Shown here one piece after another: positions 1-8,908 of a stretch of DNA of 64,000 bases. The stretch's first letter is position 1. Each line of letters opens with the position of its first letter. A model generated the notes under the pieces. That model ran no database searches. It saw only the letters and a list, made by a program, of their open reading frames with translations, and was not told the DNA's origin. The stretch comes from Pelomonas asaccharophilus_A (GTDB lineage: Bacteria > Pseudomonadota > Gammaproteobacteria > Burkholderiales > Burkholderiaceae_C): assembly GCF_031458115.1 (NCBI RefSeq), contig NZ_JAVDXV010000002.1:1-64000 (forward strand), in the 5' to 3' direction. Made by a program: the position numbers and the translations under genes.

Positions 1-95
1 GGCTCGGGCACCGGCGCGGCGGCGTAGTCCGACAGGAACAGCCCCTCGCCGGCGCCGTAGTGCACGACGAAGCTGCCGGCGCCATCGGCCGTCAT
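1..95. repeat. 95-bp exact direct repeat, copy 1
   Basis: This is base-for-base identical to 206-300, 205 bp away in the same orientation. It encodes the last part of a PEP-CTERM protein up to the VPEP motif. The match stops exactly at the MTA codons, and the left limit is set by the window edge. Confidence 0.9.
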
Positions 96-134
96 GGGGT
101 GGGTCGACGAGCTGATGGCGAAGCTGCCGTAGGC
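1..134 (-). pseudogene. C-terminal remnant of a paralogous PEP-CTERM protein
   Basis: Directly behind the stop codon of the large PEP-CTERM gene, the minus strand encodes in another frame a stretch starting AYGSFAISSSTHPMTADGAG and running into VPEP. It aligns with the end of the upstream protein, where MTADGAG follows a different preceding sequence. The first 95 bases are identical to positions 206-300, whereas positions 96-134 resemble but do not match the equivalent part of the intact gene. This looks like the tail of a paralogue fused to the intact gene by recombination or deletion. It has no start of its own and runs off the left edge, so its full extent is unknown. An assembly error is the alternative. 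Confidence 0.6.
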
Positions 135-135
135 C

Positions 136-3100
136 TCAAGTGGGCTGGCGCCGCTGGCGCAGCCACACGCCCACCAGCCCCAGGCCCAACAGCAGCCAGC
201 TCTGTGGCTCGGGCACCGGCGCGGCGGCGTAGTCCGACAGGAACAGCCCCTCGCCGGCGCCGTAGTGCACGACGAAGCTGCCGGCGCCATCGGCCGTCAT
301 CAGCCGCCCGCCATCGGCCACGTTGGCGAACTGCCCGAACAGTCCGCCGCCGGCGTTCAGCAGCTGGAAGCGCAGGTCTGCCGTGACCAGCGCGCCGAAG
401 CCGGCGATGAAGTCCAGCCTCAGCAACGTGTCGCTGCCCAGGTCCACCGTGCCGCCCACGTTGAGCGCGTCGTAGCCGCTGCCACGCGCGAGGCCGCCCA
501 GTTCCAGCCACAGCTGGCCGCCGCCGCTGAAACTCAGGTCGCCGCGCAGCGTCAGCAGGCCCGCGCTCTCGCCCGGGGCCAGCACGGCGGCGCCCATCTG
601 CACGCTCTGCAACTCGCCGTGGCCGCCCAGCGTGCCGTCCTCGACGACGGTGCTGCCCGTGTAGCTGTGGATGCCGTTCATGACCAGCGTGCCCGCGCCC
701 GTCTTCAGCAGGCCCAGGCCCGGCGCCAGTTCGGAGATGCCGCCCTGCAGCACGACGGTGAATCCATTGGTGTCGATGAAGCCGGCCATGCTGTCCGCCA
801 CGCCGTCCAGCCGCAGCTCGCGGCTGGCGGCCAAGCTCAGGTCGCCCCACGCCCGCAAACCGCCCTGGGCGCTGCGCATGGTCTCGCCGTCGAAGAAGCG
901 CTGGCCCAGCGTCACGCGGTTGGTGGCAGCGCCGAGCGAACCGTTGGCCGTGATGCCGAGCACGGCGTCGCCGGTGCTGCGCGCGTCGCCGAGTTGCACA
1001 TCGCCGGTGAAGCTGTTGCCCGCGTTCGCCAACCGCACGTCGTACTTGCCGCCGCCTTCGTCGGGCCGGCTGCCGCCCGTGAAAGCGAGCGGCGCGCTGC
1101 CGCTCAGCGCGCGCTCGATGATCAGCGATTGCCCGCCGGCCTGGAAGCCGGCGCCGCCCGCGCCGATCTCAAGCGGTGTCGCGTCGTTGATGACCAGCGG
1201 TGCCGCCAGCGTGCCGCGCGTGGCCAGCGTGCCGCCGTCAAGCCGCAGCAGATTGTTTGCCGCGCCCAGCGCCTGCTGGTGGCCCAGGTCGAGGCGGCTG
1301 CCCTGGCTCACCTCGATGGCGCCGTTGAATCCGTTGGCCGCGTTCAGCACCAGATTGCCCGGCGAAAAGCCGGGCCGGCCCACCACCAGCGTGCCCTGAC
1401 CCTGCACGCTGCCATCCAGCACGCCGAACAGCGCGTCCAGCCGCGCGCCACTGCCCAGCTGCAGCTCGGCGCCGCTCGCGGTCGTCAGCGACGCGAAGGT
1501 GTGCGCGTGGCCGCCCAGGTCCAGCACCGCGCCGTCGTCCACGCGCACATTGCTGCGCCGGCCCAGCGCTTCGGCCACGCCCAGCAGCAGGCGGCCCTGC
1601 GCCACGTCGACCTGCTGGCTGTTGCTGGCGTCGCTGTTGGCGGTGTTGAGTGTCCAGCGCCCCAGGCCGGTCTTGGTGATGCCCAGCCCGCTGATGGGCT
1701 GGTTGAACACCACGTCGAAGCCGTTGGTGTCCACCGTCATGTCGCGGAACGTCGTGCTGCGCGCGGCGGCAATGCTCAGGTCGGCCGTGGCGCGAAGCGT
1801 GCCGGGCAGGCTGCTGAAACCATTGGCGCGGCCCAGGTCCAGCGCGCCGCCGGGGGCGCCCAGCGCGGCGTCGCTGGACAACTCCAGCACGGCCGTGCCG
1901 CGCTGCGCGTTGCCGGCCACCTGCACGCCGCCGCTGTGGGTATTGTGGCCGGTCAGCACGAACACCGTCTCGGCCTGCGCGCCGCCCAGGCCCAGCCGGC
2001 CGTCGCCGCTGATGCCGCCGCTGACGACGTAGCGGCCGGCCTTCGCCGCGCTGAGCTGGGCGTTGCTGCTGCCCAGCACCAGCGGCCGGTCGAGCGCGAA
2101 GCCGGCCGGCAGCGCCAGCACGCCGTTCAGGCGCACCGGCGCGCCGGCCGCGCCCAGGTTGGCGTCGTTGGCAAAGCTCAGCAGGATGCCCTCCGACACG
2201 CCCAGACCGCTGGCAAAGCTGTTGTTGCCACTCAGCGTGACGTGTGCGCGCAGGCCGAAGTTGACGAAGGCCAGGCCGCCGTCACCCGTGATGGTGGCAC
2301 CGACGTCCAGGCGGGCGCCCGGCGACACGAACACCACACCGTCGCCTCCGGTCGTCGTGATCGCGCGATTCAGCGTGCCGATGGGCGTGTTCAGCTGCAG
2401 CGCGCCGCCCTGTTCGAAGCGCAGCGTGTTGGCCGCGTCGCCCAGCTGGGCCTCGGTGCTCGCGATGATCTCGCCCGCGCCGACCATGTCGATGCGGCCC
2501 ACGAAGCTGTGCGCCAGATGGCCCAGGTCCAGCACGCCGCCGCTGACGCGCAGCGGCCGTGCGCCGCTGATGATGCCGCTGGCCGTCACGCTGCCGGAGC
2601 CGTCGAAGGCCACGGTCAGTGCGCCGTCGCCGCTGATCGCGCCCACGTTCACCGCGCCGCTGCTGCCGGCGAAGCGCAGCTCGCCGTTGCCCTGCACGCT
2701 GGCGATGTTGATGGCGCCGCCCTGCGGACGCACCAGCAGTGCGCCGTCGCCGCGCACGCCGCCGGTCATCTGCAGCGTGTTGTTGATGCCGTCCGCCTCC
2801 AGCGTCAGCACATGGCCGGCGCGGTTGACACTGCCACTGACGACGAACTCGGTGGCGTCGAAGTCGATGCCCGTGGCGCCTTGCGCCACCACGTCGGCTG
2901 CGCCAGTCAGCGTCACCGGGCCGCTGACGAAGGCTGCTGCCACCCGCTGGCCAAGGAAGTTGGGCACCTTCTTGGCGCTGCTGCTCAGCGTTCCCGCCAG
3001 TTGGATGGGTGCCGACACGCGAGCCGTGCCGCCGCCCACCAGCTGCAACTCGGCGCCGGCCTGCACCGTGATGGAGGCGGTGCTGCCCAGGCCCTGGCTG

Positions 3101-3648
3101 CCCACGCCCAGCCGCGCGCCGCTGGCCACCGTCGTCGCGCCGGTGAAAGTGCTGGCCGCGTTGCCGACCACCGCGGTGCCATCCAGCACCGTCAGGCCGC
3201 CGGCGCCGCTGATGGGGCCCAGCAGCATCAGCTGGCTGTTGATGCTGGGGCCGCCGTGGACCCGCAGCGTCGTGTCCAGCTGCAGCGGGGTCTCGATGCG
3301 GGCGTGGCCGCCGTCGGACTGCATGCGCACGAAGGCGTTCGTGCCCTGAAAGACCAGCTTCTGGCCGCTCAGCACCGGTGCCGCGGCGCTGGCGCCCAGC
3401 ACCAGGCCGTTCAGCACGAGGCCGCCGGCGATGTCGTTGAAGCTGTTGCTGCGGGCGGGAGCGTCCAGCAGCAGCACCATGTCGGCGGCCGGCAGCGGCA
3501 GGCCTTCCAGCCAGTTCGCGGCGTTGCTCCAGTTGGCGCTGGCAGCGCCGGTCCAGGTGAAGGTTGCGGCCTGCGTGCCTGGTGCGGTCGCGAACAGGGC
3601 CAGCAGGGCCGCCGCGGCGGCGAGCGGGGTGGGGCGAGGCGGCTTCAT
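136..3648 (-). CDS. Large beta-helical PEP-CTERM surface protein with autotransporter-type repeats
   Basis: This 1170-residue secreted protein starts at ATG 3648 behind a GGGAGA ribosome site (an upstream in-frame ATG at 3681 is less likely). It has a signal peptide (MKPPRPTPLAAAAALLALFA). Most of its length is G/N/T/L-rich repeats of the autotransporter-associated beta-strand type, for example LLKTGAGTLVMNGIHSYTGS near residue 990, which predict a long right-handed beta-helix. The C-terminus has the VPEP motif, a short hydrophobic stretch and an Arg-rich tail (WLRQRRQPT), which is the PEP-CTERM exosortase signal. No beta-barrel domain is present, so it is probably sorted by exosortase rather than being a true autotransporter. 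No exosortase gene is in the window. The ligand or role (matrix or surface component) is unknown. Confidence 0.85.
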   Translation of the reverse strand: MKPPRPTPLAAAAALLALFATAPGTQAATFTWTGAASANWSNAANWLEGLPLPAADMVLLLDAPARSNSFNDIAGGLVLNGLVLGASAAAPVLSGQKLVFQGTNAFVRMQSDGGHARIETPLQLDTTLRVHGGPSINSQLMLLGPISGAGGLTVLDGTAVVGNAASTFTGATTVASGARLGVGSQGLGSTASITVQAGAELQLVGGGTARVSAPIQLAGTLSSSAKKVPNFLGQRVAAAFVSGPVTLTGAADVVAQGATGIDFDATEFVVSGSVNRAGHVLTLEADGINNTLQMTGGVRGDGALLVRPQGGAINIASVQGNGELRFAGSSGAVNVGAISGDGALTVAFDGSGSVTASGIISGARPLRVSGGVLDLGHLAHSFVGRIDMVGAGEIIASTEAQLGDAANTLRFEQGGALQLNTPIGTLNRAITTTGGDGVVFVSPGARLDVGATITGDGGLAFVNFGLRAHVTLSGNNSFASGLGVSEGILLSFANDANLGAAGAPVRLNGVLALPAGFALDRPLVLGSSNAQLSAAKAGRYVVSGGISGDGRLGLGGAQAETVFVLTGHNTHSGGVQVAGNAQRGTAVLELSSDAALGAPGGALDLGRANGFSSLPGTLRATADLSIAAARSTTFRDMTVDTNGFDVVFNQPISGLGITKTGLGRWTLNTANSDASNSQQVDVAQGRLLLGVAEALGRRSNVRVDDGAVLDLGGHAHTFASLTTASGAELQLGSGARLDALFGVLDGSVQGQGTLVVGRPGFSPGNLVLNAANGFNGAIEVSQGSRLDLGHQQALGAANNLLRLDGGTLATRGTLAAPLVINDATPLEIGAGGAGFQAGGQSLIIERALSGSAPLAFTGGSRPDEGGGKYDVRLANAGNSFTGDVQLGDARSTGDAVLGITANGSLGAATNRVTLGQRFFDGETMRSAQGGLRAWGDLSLAASRELRLDGVADSMAGFIDTNGFTVVLQGGISELAPGLGLLKTGAGTLVMNGIHSYTGSTVVEDGTLGGHGELQSVQMGAAVLAPGESAGLLTLRGDLSFSGGGQLWLELGGLARGSGYDALNVGGTVDLGSDTLLRLDFIAGFGALVTADLRFQLLNAGGGLFGQFANVADGGRLMTADGAGSFVVHYGAGEGLFLSDYAAAPVPEPQSWLLLGLGLVGVWLRQRRQPT
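206..300. repeat. 95-bp exact direct repeat, copy 2 (inside the intact gene)
   Basis: This is identical to 1-95. It lies within the 3' end of the intact large PEP-CTERM gene and encodes the segment from MTADGAG to the VPEP motif. Confidence 0.9.
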
Positions 3649-3723
3649 GGAATCTCCCAGGCATGGCGTCATGGCGCGCATGCTGGCGGGCGAGCGTCTC
3701 TGAAGCGTCTCAGCCGTGGGAGG

Positions 3724-4296
3724 CTAGATCCTCGACTCGTACATCGCCGCGCAGTTCGCGGCGCCGTAGCGGTTCACCGGCACCCGCCAGCGCGTGCCCA
3801 CGCGCAGCGTCTTCCAATGCGCCTCGCTGATGCGGCAGGTCCAGAGGTGGTCGCCGCCGTCGCTCAGCTGCACCTCGAAGAAGGCCTCGCGCTTGCCCAG
3901 GCGCTCGCTGCCGGGCTCGCCGGGCGGCGCGACGCGCAGTGGCGGGCTGGGCCACGTGGGGCGGTCGTCGGGGCCGCCTTCCGTCTTCACGATCCAGCTG
4001 CGCCGCCACGCGAGGCGGGTGAAGCGGCAATGCTCGCCCGGCTCGGCGCGCCGGCCGGTGGGGTCGGCGGCCATGCGGCGCGTCACGTCGGTGACATCGG
4101 CGGGCATCTCGTCGCACCAGGCGGAGTCGGCCTCGCTGCGCAGTTGCTCCACTTCGATCTGCAGGCGCCAGCTGCGCCGGGTCAGCTCCACGGCCGTCCC
4201 GGCCGGCCCCCAGATCCACCAGCCCAATGTCGCCAGCGTCGCCACCACCATGGCGGCGAGCACGAGTACGCGCAGCCGTGGAACCCTAAGCCGCAT
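3724..4296 (-). CDS. Hypothetical single-span membrane protein
   Basis: This 190-residue protein starts at ATG 4296 (MRLRVPRLRVLVLAAMVVAT), giving a positively charged N-terminus and one membrane segment at about residues 8-30. A soluble periplasmic part follows, with Cys at several places and Trp-rich patches. The start overlaps the stop of the HDOD gene by 11 bases, so the two are probably translated together. I do not recognise the family, and no catalytic motif is visible. Confidence 0.7.
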   Translation of the reverse strand: MRLRVPRLRVLVLAAMVVATLATLGWWIWGPAGTAVELTRRSWRLQIEVEQLRSEADSAWCDEMPADVTDVTRRMAADPTGRRAEPGEHCRFTRLAWRRSWIVKTEGGPDDRPTWPSPPLRVAPPGEPGSERLGKREAFFEVQLSDGGDHLWTCRISEAHWKTLRVGTRWRVPVNRYGAANCAAMYESRI

Positions 4297-5176
4297 CCAG
4301 CTGCGCGTTGACCGCTTCTTCCCACTGCGCCAGCTCATCCCAGCCGATCTGCAGCCAGTCCATCGCGGCGGCGTGGTGGCCGGCCCAGTCGGCATCCTCG
4401 GGCAGGCCTTCATGGCGGCGCATCAGGTGCTCGGCGATCAGGCCGGCGGCCACCAGCGTGTGGATCTCCGGCTCGATGTCGGCATGCCCCATCGCGGTCA
4501 AATCGTGGTGCAGGCGTATCGCGGCCATCAACGGCGGCGGCAGGTTCCACACGCGGATGACCAGCGCGCCGACGACGGCATGGTCGGTCTTGTGGTTGGC
4601 GTTCTCGGTGGCGATGTAGGGGCGGTCGATGCGCGCGCCGGCCTCCACCATGGTGCCGGCATAGCCGCGCACGCTCTGCAGCAGCACCGGCATGCCCACG
4701 TGCAGGAACAGGCCGAAGCTGTGCGCCAGGTCGGGCGACAGCCCTGGCAGCTCGCCGGCGATGGTGGCCATCGCGACGGCGCGCTTGGCGCTGCGCTCCC
4801 AGAAGCGCGCCAGCTGCGGCGCATTCACCGGAATGGCGTGCTGCGCCAGGAAGCCGGTCATCACCGCCACGCTCTCGCGCAGGCCGATGCGCGTCATCGC
4901 CTGGCCCACGGTGGTGCAGGGCAGGCCCACCGGCTTGAACAGCGGGCCGTTGGCGATGCGCAGCAGCGTGGCGGCCATGGCCACGTCGCTGGACGCGATG
5001 CGGGCCACCAGGTTCAGGTCGGGCTCGGGCGTGCTCATCGCCTGCTGCAACTGCGCCAGCAGTTCGGGGCAGGGCGGGATCTGGATGTGCTGCAACGGGC
5101 CGCGGCGGCGCGACTGGTCGAGGTCGTCGCGGATCTGCTGCGTCTTGCCGTTCAGGGGGGGGGAGGGGGTCTGCAT
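4286..5176 (-). CDS. HDOD domain protein
   Basis: This 296-residue protein is read from ATG 5176 (MQTPSPPL). Residues from about 45 onward match the HDOD layout: a helical repeat region with PDLNLVARIASSDVAMAATL, IANGPLF, MTRIGLRESV and LARFWERSAK, then HVGMPVL and LHHDLT. HDOD proteins are non-catalytic relatives of HD phosphohydrolases, often linked to signalling, motility or stress. Codons 5-8 contain an uninterrupted C9 tract (plus-strand G at 5155-5163), so polymerase slippage would shift the frame near the start. The longer in-frame ATG at 5239 has no better ribosome site. Confidence 0.8.
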   Translation of the reverse strand: MQTPSPPLNGKTQQIRDDLDQSRRRGPLQHIQIPPCPELLAQLQQAMSTPEPDLNLVARIASSDVAMAATLLRIANGPLFKPVGLPCTTVGQAMTRIGLRESVAVMTGFLAQHAIPVNAPQLARFWERSAKRAVAMATIAGELPGLSPDLAHSFGLFLHVGMPVLLQSVRGYAGTMVEAGARIDRPYIATENANHKTDHAVVGALVIRVWNLPPPLMAAIRLHHDLTAMGHADIEPEIHTLVAAGLIAEHLMRRHEGLPEDADWAGHHAAAMDWLQIGWDELAQWEEAVNAQLDAA

Positions 5177-5271
5177 GGCCGGAAAATCATAGGCGGGCAG
5201 GGGCGCCGCTACAGTGACGAGGGCGCCGTCCAGCGTCAATCTTGCCGACTTCTCCCATCTGATTTCGCGTC

Positions 5272-5691
5272 ATGTTCGCCGGCCTCGCTTCCCACCCCTG
5301 GGCCTACCCGGCGCTGGAGACGGTGCACGTGGTGGGCATCGCGTTGCTGTTCGGCGGCCTGCTGGTGTTCGAGCTGCGCCTGCTGGGGCTGGCCCGGGCG
5401 CTGGAGCTGCGGGCACTGGCGCGGCTGGTGCTGCCGCTGGCGCTGCTGGGCTTCGGGTTGTGTGCGCTGACCGGGCTGGCGATGTTCGCCACCCAGCCGC
5501 AGGAACTGCTCGCCAATCCGGCGTTCCGCCTCAAGCTGTTGCTGCTGATGCTGGCGGGGGGAAATGCAGCGTGGTTTCATGCCAGAGGCGGTCTGGCTCT
5601 TGCGGATCGCCCCGCAAGAGTTCAGGGCCTTTTGTCATTGGGGTTTTGGCTGGCTGTCATCATCTGCGGCCGCTGGATTGCTTACGTCTAA
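5272..5691 (+). CDS. Small four-helix integral membrane protein
   Basis: This 139-residue protein has about four hydrophobic segments (near residues 15-37, 48-72, 85-100 and 115-138). A conserved-looking His sits in helix 1 (LETVHVVGIALLFGG) and an Arg between helices. It resembles the CopD/DUF6644-like group of small membrane proteins that often pair with small secreted DUF6152-type proteins, as here. Only 13 bases separate it from the next gene. Transport or redox function is unproven. Confidence 0.65.
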   Translation: MFAGLASHPWAYPALETVHVVGIALLFGGLLVFELRLLGLARALELRALARLVLPLALLGFGLCALTGLAMFATQPQELLANPAFRLKLLLLMLAGGNAAWFHARGGLALADRPARVQGLLSLGFWLAVIICGRWIAYV

Positions 5692-5704
5692 CCAGGAGTT
5701 GGTG

Positions 5705-6175
5705 ATGATGCAAAGACGTTCCCTGCTCGCCGCGCTGCCGGTCCTGGGCAGCCTGCCCGCGCTGGCCCACCATGGCTGGAGCAGTTTCGACCAGGAGCGC
5801 CCGATCTACCTGAGCGGCAAGGCCGTCAAGGTGGCGTGGCGCAATCCCCATGCGGAACTGCATCTGGAGCTGCCGGAAGCACCGGCGCTGCCCGCCGATC
5901 TCGTCAAGCGCAGCCTGCCCCGCCAGACCACACCGGTCGACGGCGCCGCGCTGCTCGCCAAGGCCAGGCTGCCGACACGCCGCGACCGGCGCTGGGAGGT
6001 CGAGCTGGCGCCGCTGACGCGCATGCAGGCCTGGAGCGTCGAGGAGATCAAGCCCGGCACCGAGCTGGCGGTGCTGGGCTTCACGTTCGTGGGCGAGCAG
6101 GGCGAGCCGGTGCTGCGGGCGGAATACCTCTTCCTGGGCGACAAGGTCTACGGCTTGCGCTCATCCCCGGCCTGA
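5705..6175 (+). CDS. Secreted DUF6152-like protein
   Basis: This 156-residue protein starts at ATG 5705 (or 5708), six bases after an AGGAG box at 5694-5698. It has an N-terminal signal peptide (MMQRRSLLAALPVLGSLPAL) with cleavage near ALA-HH. The mature start, HHGWSSFDQERPIYLSG, then KVAWRNPHAEL, matches the DUF6152 family, small periplasmic proteins with an HHGWS-like N-terminus and an NPH motif, which suggests metal binding. It probably works with the membrane protein encoded just upstream. The function of the family is unknown to me. Confidence 0.65.
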   Translation: MMQRRSLLAALPVLGSLPALAHHGWSSFDQERPIYLSGKAVKVAWRNPHAELHLELPEAPALPADLVKRSLPRQTTPVDGAALLAKARLPTRRDRRWEVELAPLTRMQAWSVEEIKPGTELAVLGFTFVGEQGEPVLRAEYLFLGDKVYGLRSSPA

Positions 6176-6258
6176 GTTCACGGCTGGCCTCGTTGGCAGG
6201 GGCGGGAGCCGGCGCGGCGCGGGTACAGTGAAATCCACTTCCGGCCCACCACCCGCCC

Positions 6259-6936
6259 TTGTCCATCCCCATCTTCCGCGCAGCGTTTCGCTCGGGCGTC
6301 TTCCGCTGGTGGCTGGCCGCATTGGTGGCCAGCCCGGTGCTGGTGGCCGTTGCCTACGACGCCGCCCGGGTGATGGAAACGGCCGCGCGGCGCGGCCCGC
6401 GTGTTGCCGAGCAGGCGCAGGCGCTGGTGCTGCAGATCGAGCGCAGCGGCACGCAGGCGGATGCGCAGAAGTTGAAGGACATCAACGACTTCTTCAACCG
6501 CCGCCTGGCCTTTCGCGACGATGCGCAGACCTGGGGCATGCCCGACTACTGGGCCTCGCCGCTGGAGACGCTGGAGCGCCGCGCCGGCGACTGCGAGGAC
6601 TACGCCATCGCCAAGTACTTCGCGCTGGCCGGCGCGGGCGTGCCGACGGCACGGCTGCGCATGGTCTATGTGCGCGCCCGCCTGCAAGGCCAGACCATGC
6701 CGCACATGGTGCTGGCCTACTATGCCGAGCCGGGCGCCGAGCCGCTGATCCTGGACAACCTGCGCCCCGAGGTGTTGCCCGCATCGCAGCGCGGCGACCT
6801 GACGCCGGTGTTCAGCTTCAACACCGAAGGGCTGTGGCAGGGCGTGGGCCAGGTCACGCAGGGTGACCCGCTGGTGCGGCTGTCGCTGTGGCGGGAATTG
6901 GTGGCCAAGGTGAGGGCCGAAGGCTTTGTGGACTGA
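6259..6936 (+). CDS. lapG: LapG-type periplasmic cysteine protease
   Basis: This 225-residue protein has an N-terminal membrane or signal segment followed by a bacterial transglutaminase-like cysteine proteinase domain. The catalytic triad is visible: Cys112 in AGDCEDYA, His149 in PHMVL and Asp166 in ILDNL, at LapG-like spacing. LapG cleaves the N-terminal anchor of large RTX-type adhesins and releases biofilm cells. The start appears to be TTG at 6259; no better in-frame ATG or GTG precedes the hydrophobic segment. A lapD-like gene follows after 21 bases, which strongly supports the call. The adhesin substrate is not in this window. Confidence 0.82.
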   Translation: MSIPIFRAAFRSGVFRWWLAALVASPVLVAVAYDAARVMETAARRGPRVAEQAQALVLQIERSGTQADAQKLKDINDFFNRRLAFRDDAQTWGMPDYWASPLETLERRAGDCEDYAIAKYFALAGAGVPTARLRMVYVRARLQGQTMPHMVLAYYAEPGAEPLILDNLRPEVLPASQRGDLTPVFSFNTEGLWQGVGQVTQGDPLVRLSLWRELVAKVRAEGFVD

Positions 6937-6957
6937 TGAAGACATGAGGAACACAAC

Positions 6958-8880
6958 ATGTCCCTGATGCGGCAGATTGCCTGGCTGGTGCTGGGCGTGG
7001 TGCTGGCGGCGCTGGTGGGCGCGGTCGGGCTGTCCACGCTGTCGGCGCGCCAGCTGATGCAGACCCAGCTGCGGCTGAAGAACGCCGACAACGCGCAGGC
7101 GCTGGCGCTGGCGCTGTCGCAGCAGCAGGGTGATGCCGAGCTGATCAAGCTGCTGATCTCGGCCCAGTACGACACCGGCGCCTATGAGTTCGTGCGCTGG
7201 CGCGACGCCAAGGGCGAGGCCTTGTACGAGCGCGCCGGTGCCGCCAAGGATGGGCTGGCGCCGGCCTGGTTTCGCAACTGGGTGGCGCTGGACGCACCGG
7301 CCGGCGTGGCGCAGCTGTCCAACGGCTGGAACGCCATCGGCGCCGTCGAGCTGAGGAGCCACGCCAGCTATGCCTACGACGAGCTGTGGCTGTCGGCGCG
7401 CCGGCTGCTGGCCTGGCTGCTGGGCGTGGGCATCGTTGCGGCCGTGCTGGCCTGGGCGGGCTTGCGGCGCATCCGCCGCCCGCTGGACGCCGCCGTCGCT
7501 CAGGCCGAGGGCGTGCTGGCGGGCCGCTACGGCCAGGTCGTGGAGCCGCGCGTGCCCGAGATGCAGCGGCTCACGCGCGCGATGAACGCGATGGTGCAGC
7601 GCGTGCGCGAGCTGTTCGAGGCCCAGGCCGGTCAGCTGATGGTGCTGCGGGAGCAGGCCCATCTGGACCCGCTGACCGGCGTGTCCGCGCGCAAGCACTT
7701 CCTGGCCGAGCTGGAGGCGGCGCTGCGGCGCGACGACGGCCCGGCCGTTGCGGGCCTGGTGCTGCTGCGCCTGCGCGACCTGGCCGGCCTGAACACGCGG
7801 CTGGGCCGGCGCGCGGTGGACGACGTGCTGCTGACCATCGTCAGCGCGCTGCAGGCCTACCCGCAGCGCGTGCCGGGCTGCCGTGTGGGCCGGCTCAACG
7901 GCGGTGACTTCGCACTGTGGCTGCCCGCCGAGGGCGTGGCCGGCGAAACCGCCGAGGCGCTGGCCGATGCGTTGCGCGCCAGCCTGCCGGCGTTTGGCGC
8001 CAATGTGCAGGTGGCGCTGGGCGCGGTGCAGCTGCCGCGCGAGCGGCCCAGCAATGTCTGGCTGGGCGAGGCCGACGCGGCGCTGGCGCGGGCCGAGCAC
8101 GTCAGCGAGACGCGCGGCGGCTTTGTCGTGGAGGTCATGGCCGATGCCGGCGTGGGCCGCGAGCAGGGTGAAACCTTGTGGCGCGCGCAACTGCAGGAAG
8201 CCGTGACGCTGCAGCGCGGCCAGCTCGTGGAGTTCGCGGTGCGCGACCGCGAGGGCCGCGTGCTGCATCTGGAGTGCCCGCTGCAACTGGGCCTGGGCAG
8301 CGAGCTGCTGCCCGCCTCGGCGTGGCTGCCGCTGGCGGCGCGCGCGCGGCTGACGGCGGCGGTGGATCTGTTCGCCGTGGGGCTGGCGCTGAAGGCCAGC
8401 GCGGCCGATGGCCAGGCGCGCTGCATCAACATCGCGCCGGCGTCGCTGGCCGACGCGGGCTTCCTGCCGCAGCTGCGCGACCTGCTGCTGCACGCGCCGC
8501 AGGCCGCGCGCCTGCTGCTGCTGGACGTGGCGGAGTCGGCCGCTGGCGAGCATTTCGAGCGCCTGCTGGAGCTGGGCCGCCAGCTGCGGCCACTGGGCGT
8601 GAAGCTGGGCCTGGAGCATGCGGGCGCGGGGCTGGCGCAGATCGAGCGGCTGTACCAGGCGGGGCTGGACTATGTGAAGCTGGACGCGTCGGTGCTGTTG
8701 GGCGTGGCCGGCGAGGCGGGGCGTGCGGCCTTTGTGCGAGGCATGGTCATCATGCTGCGCAGCCTGGCGCTGAAGGTCTATGGCGAGGGTGTCGTGGACG
8801 AGATGGATGCGCAGGCGTTGTGGGACTGTGAGCTGGATGGGCTGACGGGGCCGTGGGTGACGGCGCAGCGCGAGAGCTGA
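6958..8880 (+). CDS. lapD: LapD-type c-di-GMP receptor with degenerate GGDEF and EAL domains
   Basis: This 640-residue inner-membrane protein has a helix at about 8-28, a periplasmic LapD/MoxY-type sensing domain (including SAQYDTGAYEFVRWRD), a second helix at about 140-165, and a HAMP segment (IRRPLDAAVAQAEGV). A GGDEF domain follows, in which the signature has become GGDF (residues 315-318), and then an EAL domain in which the EAL motif is ECP (439-441). Loss of both catalytic signatures fits a receptor rather than an enzyme. In the family, c-di-GMP binding to the EAL domain makes the periplasmic domain sequester LapG and protects the surface adhesin. It is adjacent to lapG in the same orientation. 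Confidence 0.82.
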   Translation: MSLMRQIAWLVLGVVLAALVGAVGLSTLSARQLMQTQLRLKNADNAQALALALSQQQGDAELIKLLISAQYDTGAYEFVRWRDAKGEALYERAGAAKDGLAPAWFRNWVALDAPAGVAQLSNGWNAIGAVELRSHASYAYDELWLSARRLLAWLLGVGIVAAVLAWAGLRRIRRPLDAAVAQAEGVLAGRYGQVVEPRVPEMQRLTRAMNAMVQRVRELFEAQAGQLMVLREQAHLDPLTGVSARKHFLAELEAALRRDDGPAVAGLVLLRLRDLAGLNTRLGRRAVDDVLLTIVSALQAYPQRVPGCRVGRLNGGDFALWLPAEGVAGETAEALADALRASLPAFGANVQVALGAVQLPRERPSNVWLGEADAALARAEHVSETRGGFVVEVMADAGVGREQGETLWRAQLQEAVTLQRGQLVEFAVRDREGRVLHLECPLQLGLGSELLPASAWLPLAARARLTAAVDLFAVGLALKASAADGQARCINIAPASLADAGFLPQLRDLLLHAPQAARLLLLDVAESAAGEHFERLLELGRQLRPLGVKLGLEHAGAGLAQIERLYQAGLDYVKLDASVLLGVAGEAGRAAFVRGMVIMLRSLALKVYGEGVVDEMDAQALWDCELDGLTGPWVTAQRES

Positions 8881-8908
8881 TCTCGGTTGTCGTTGCGGCG
8901 CGTGCTGT

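Noticed and set aside
265..4311. Very long open frame on the plus strand opposite the large PEP-CTERM gene
   Set aside because: Its product is dominated by Ala, Arg, Gln and His, as expected from the antisense of a GC-rich gene, and it has no domain or plausible start. The minus-strand gene has signal peptide and sorting signal.
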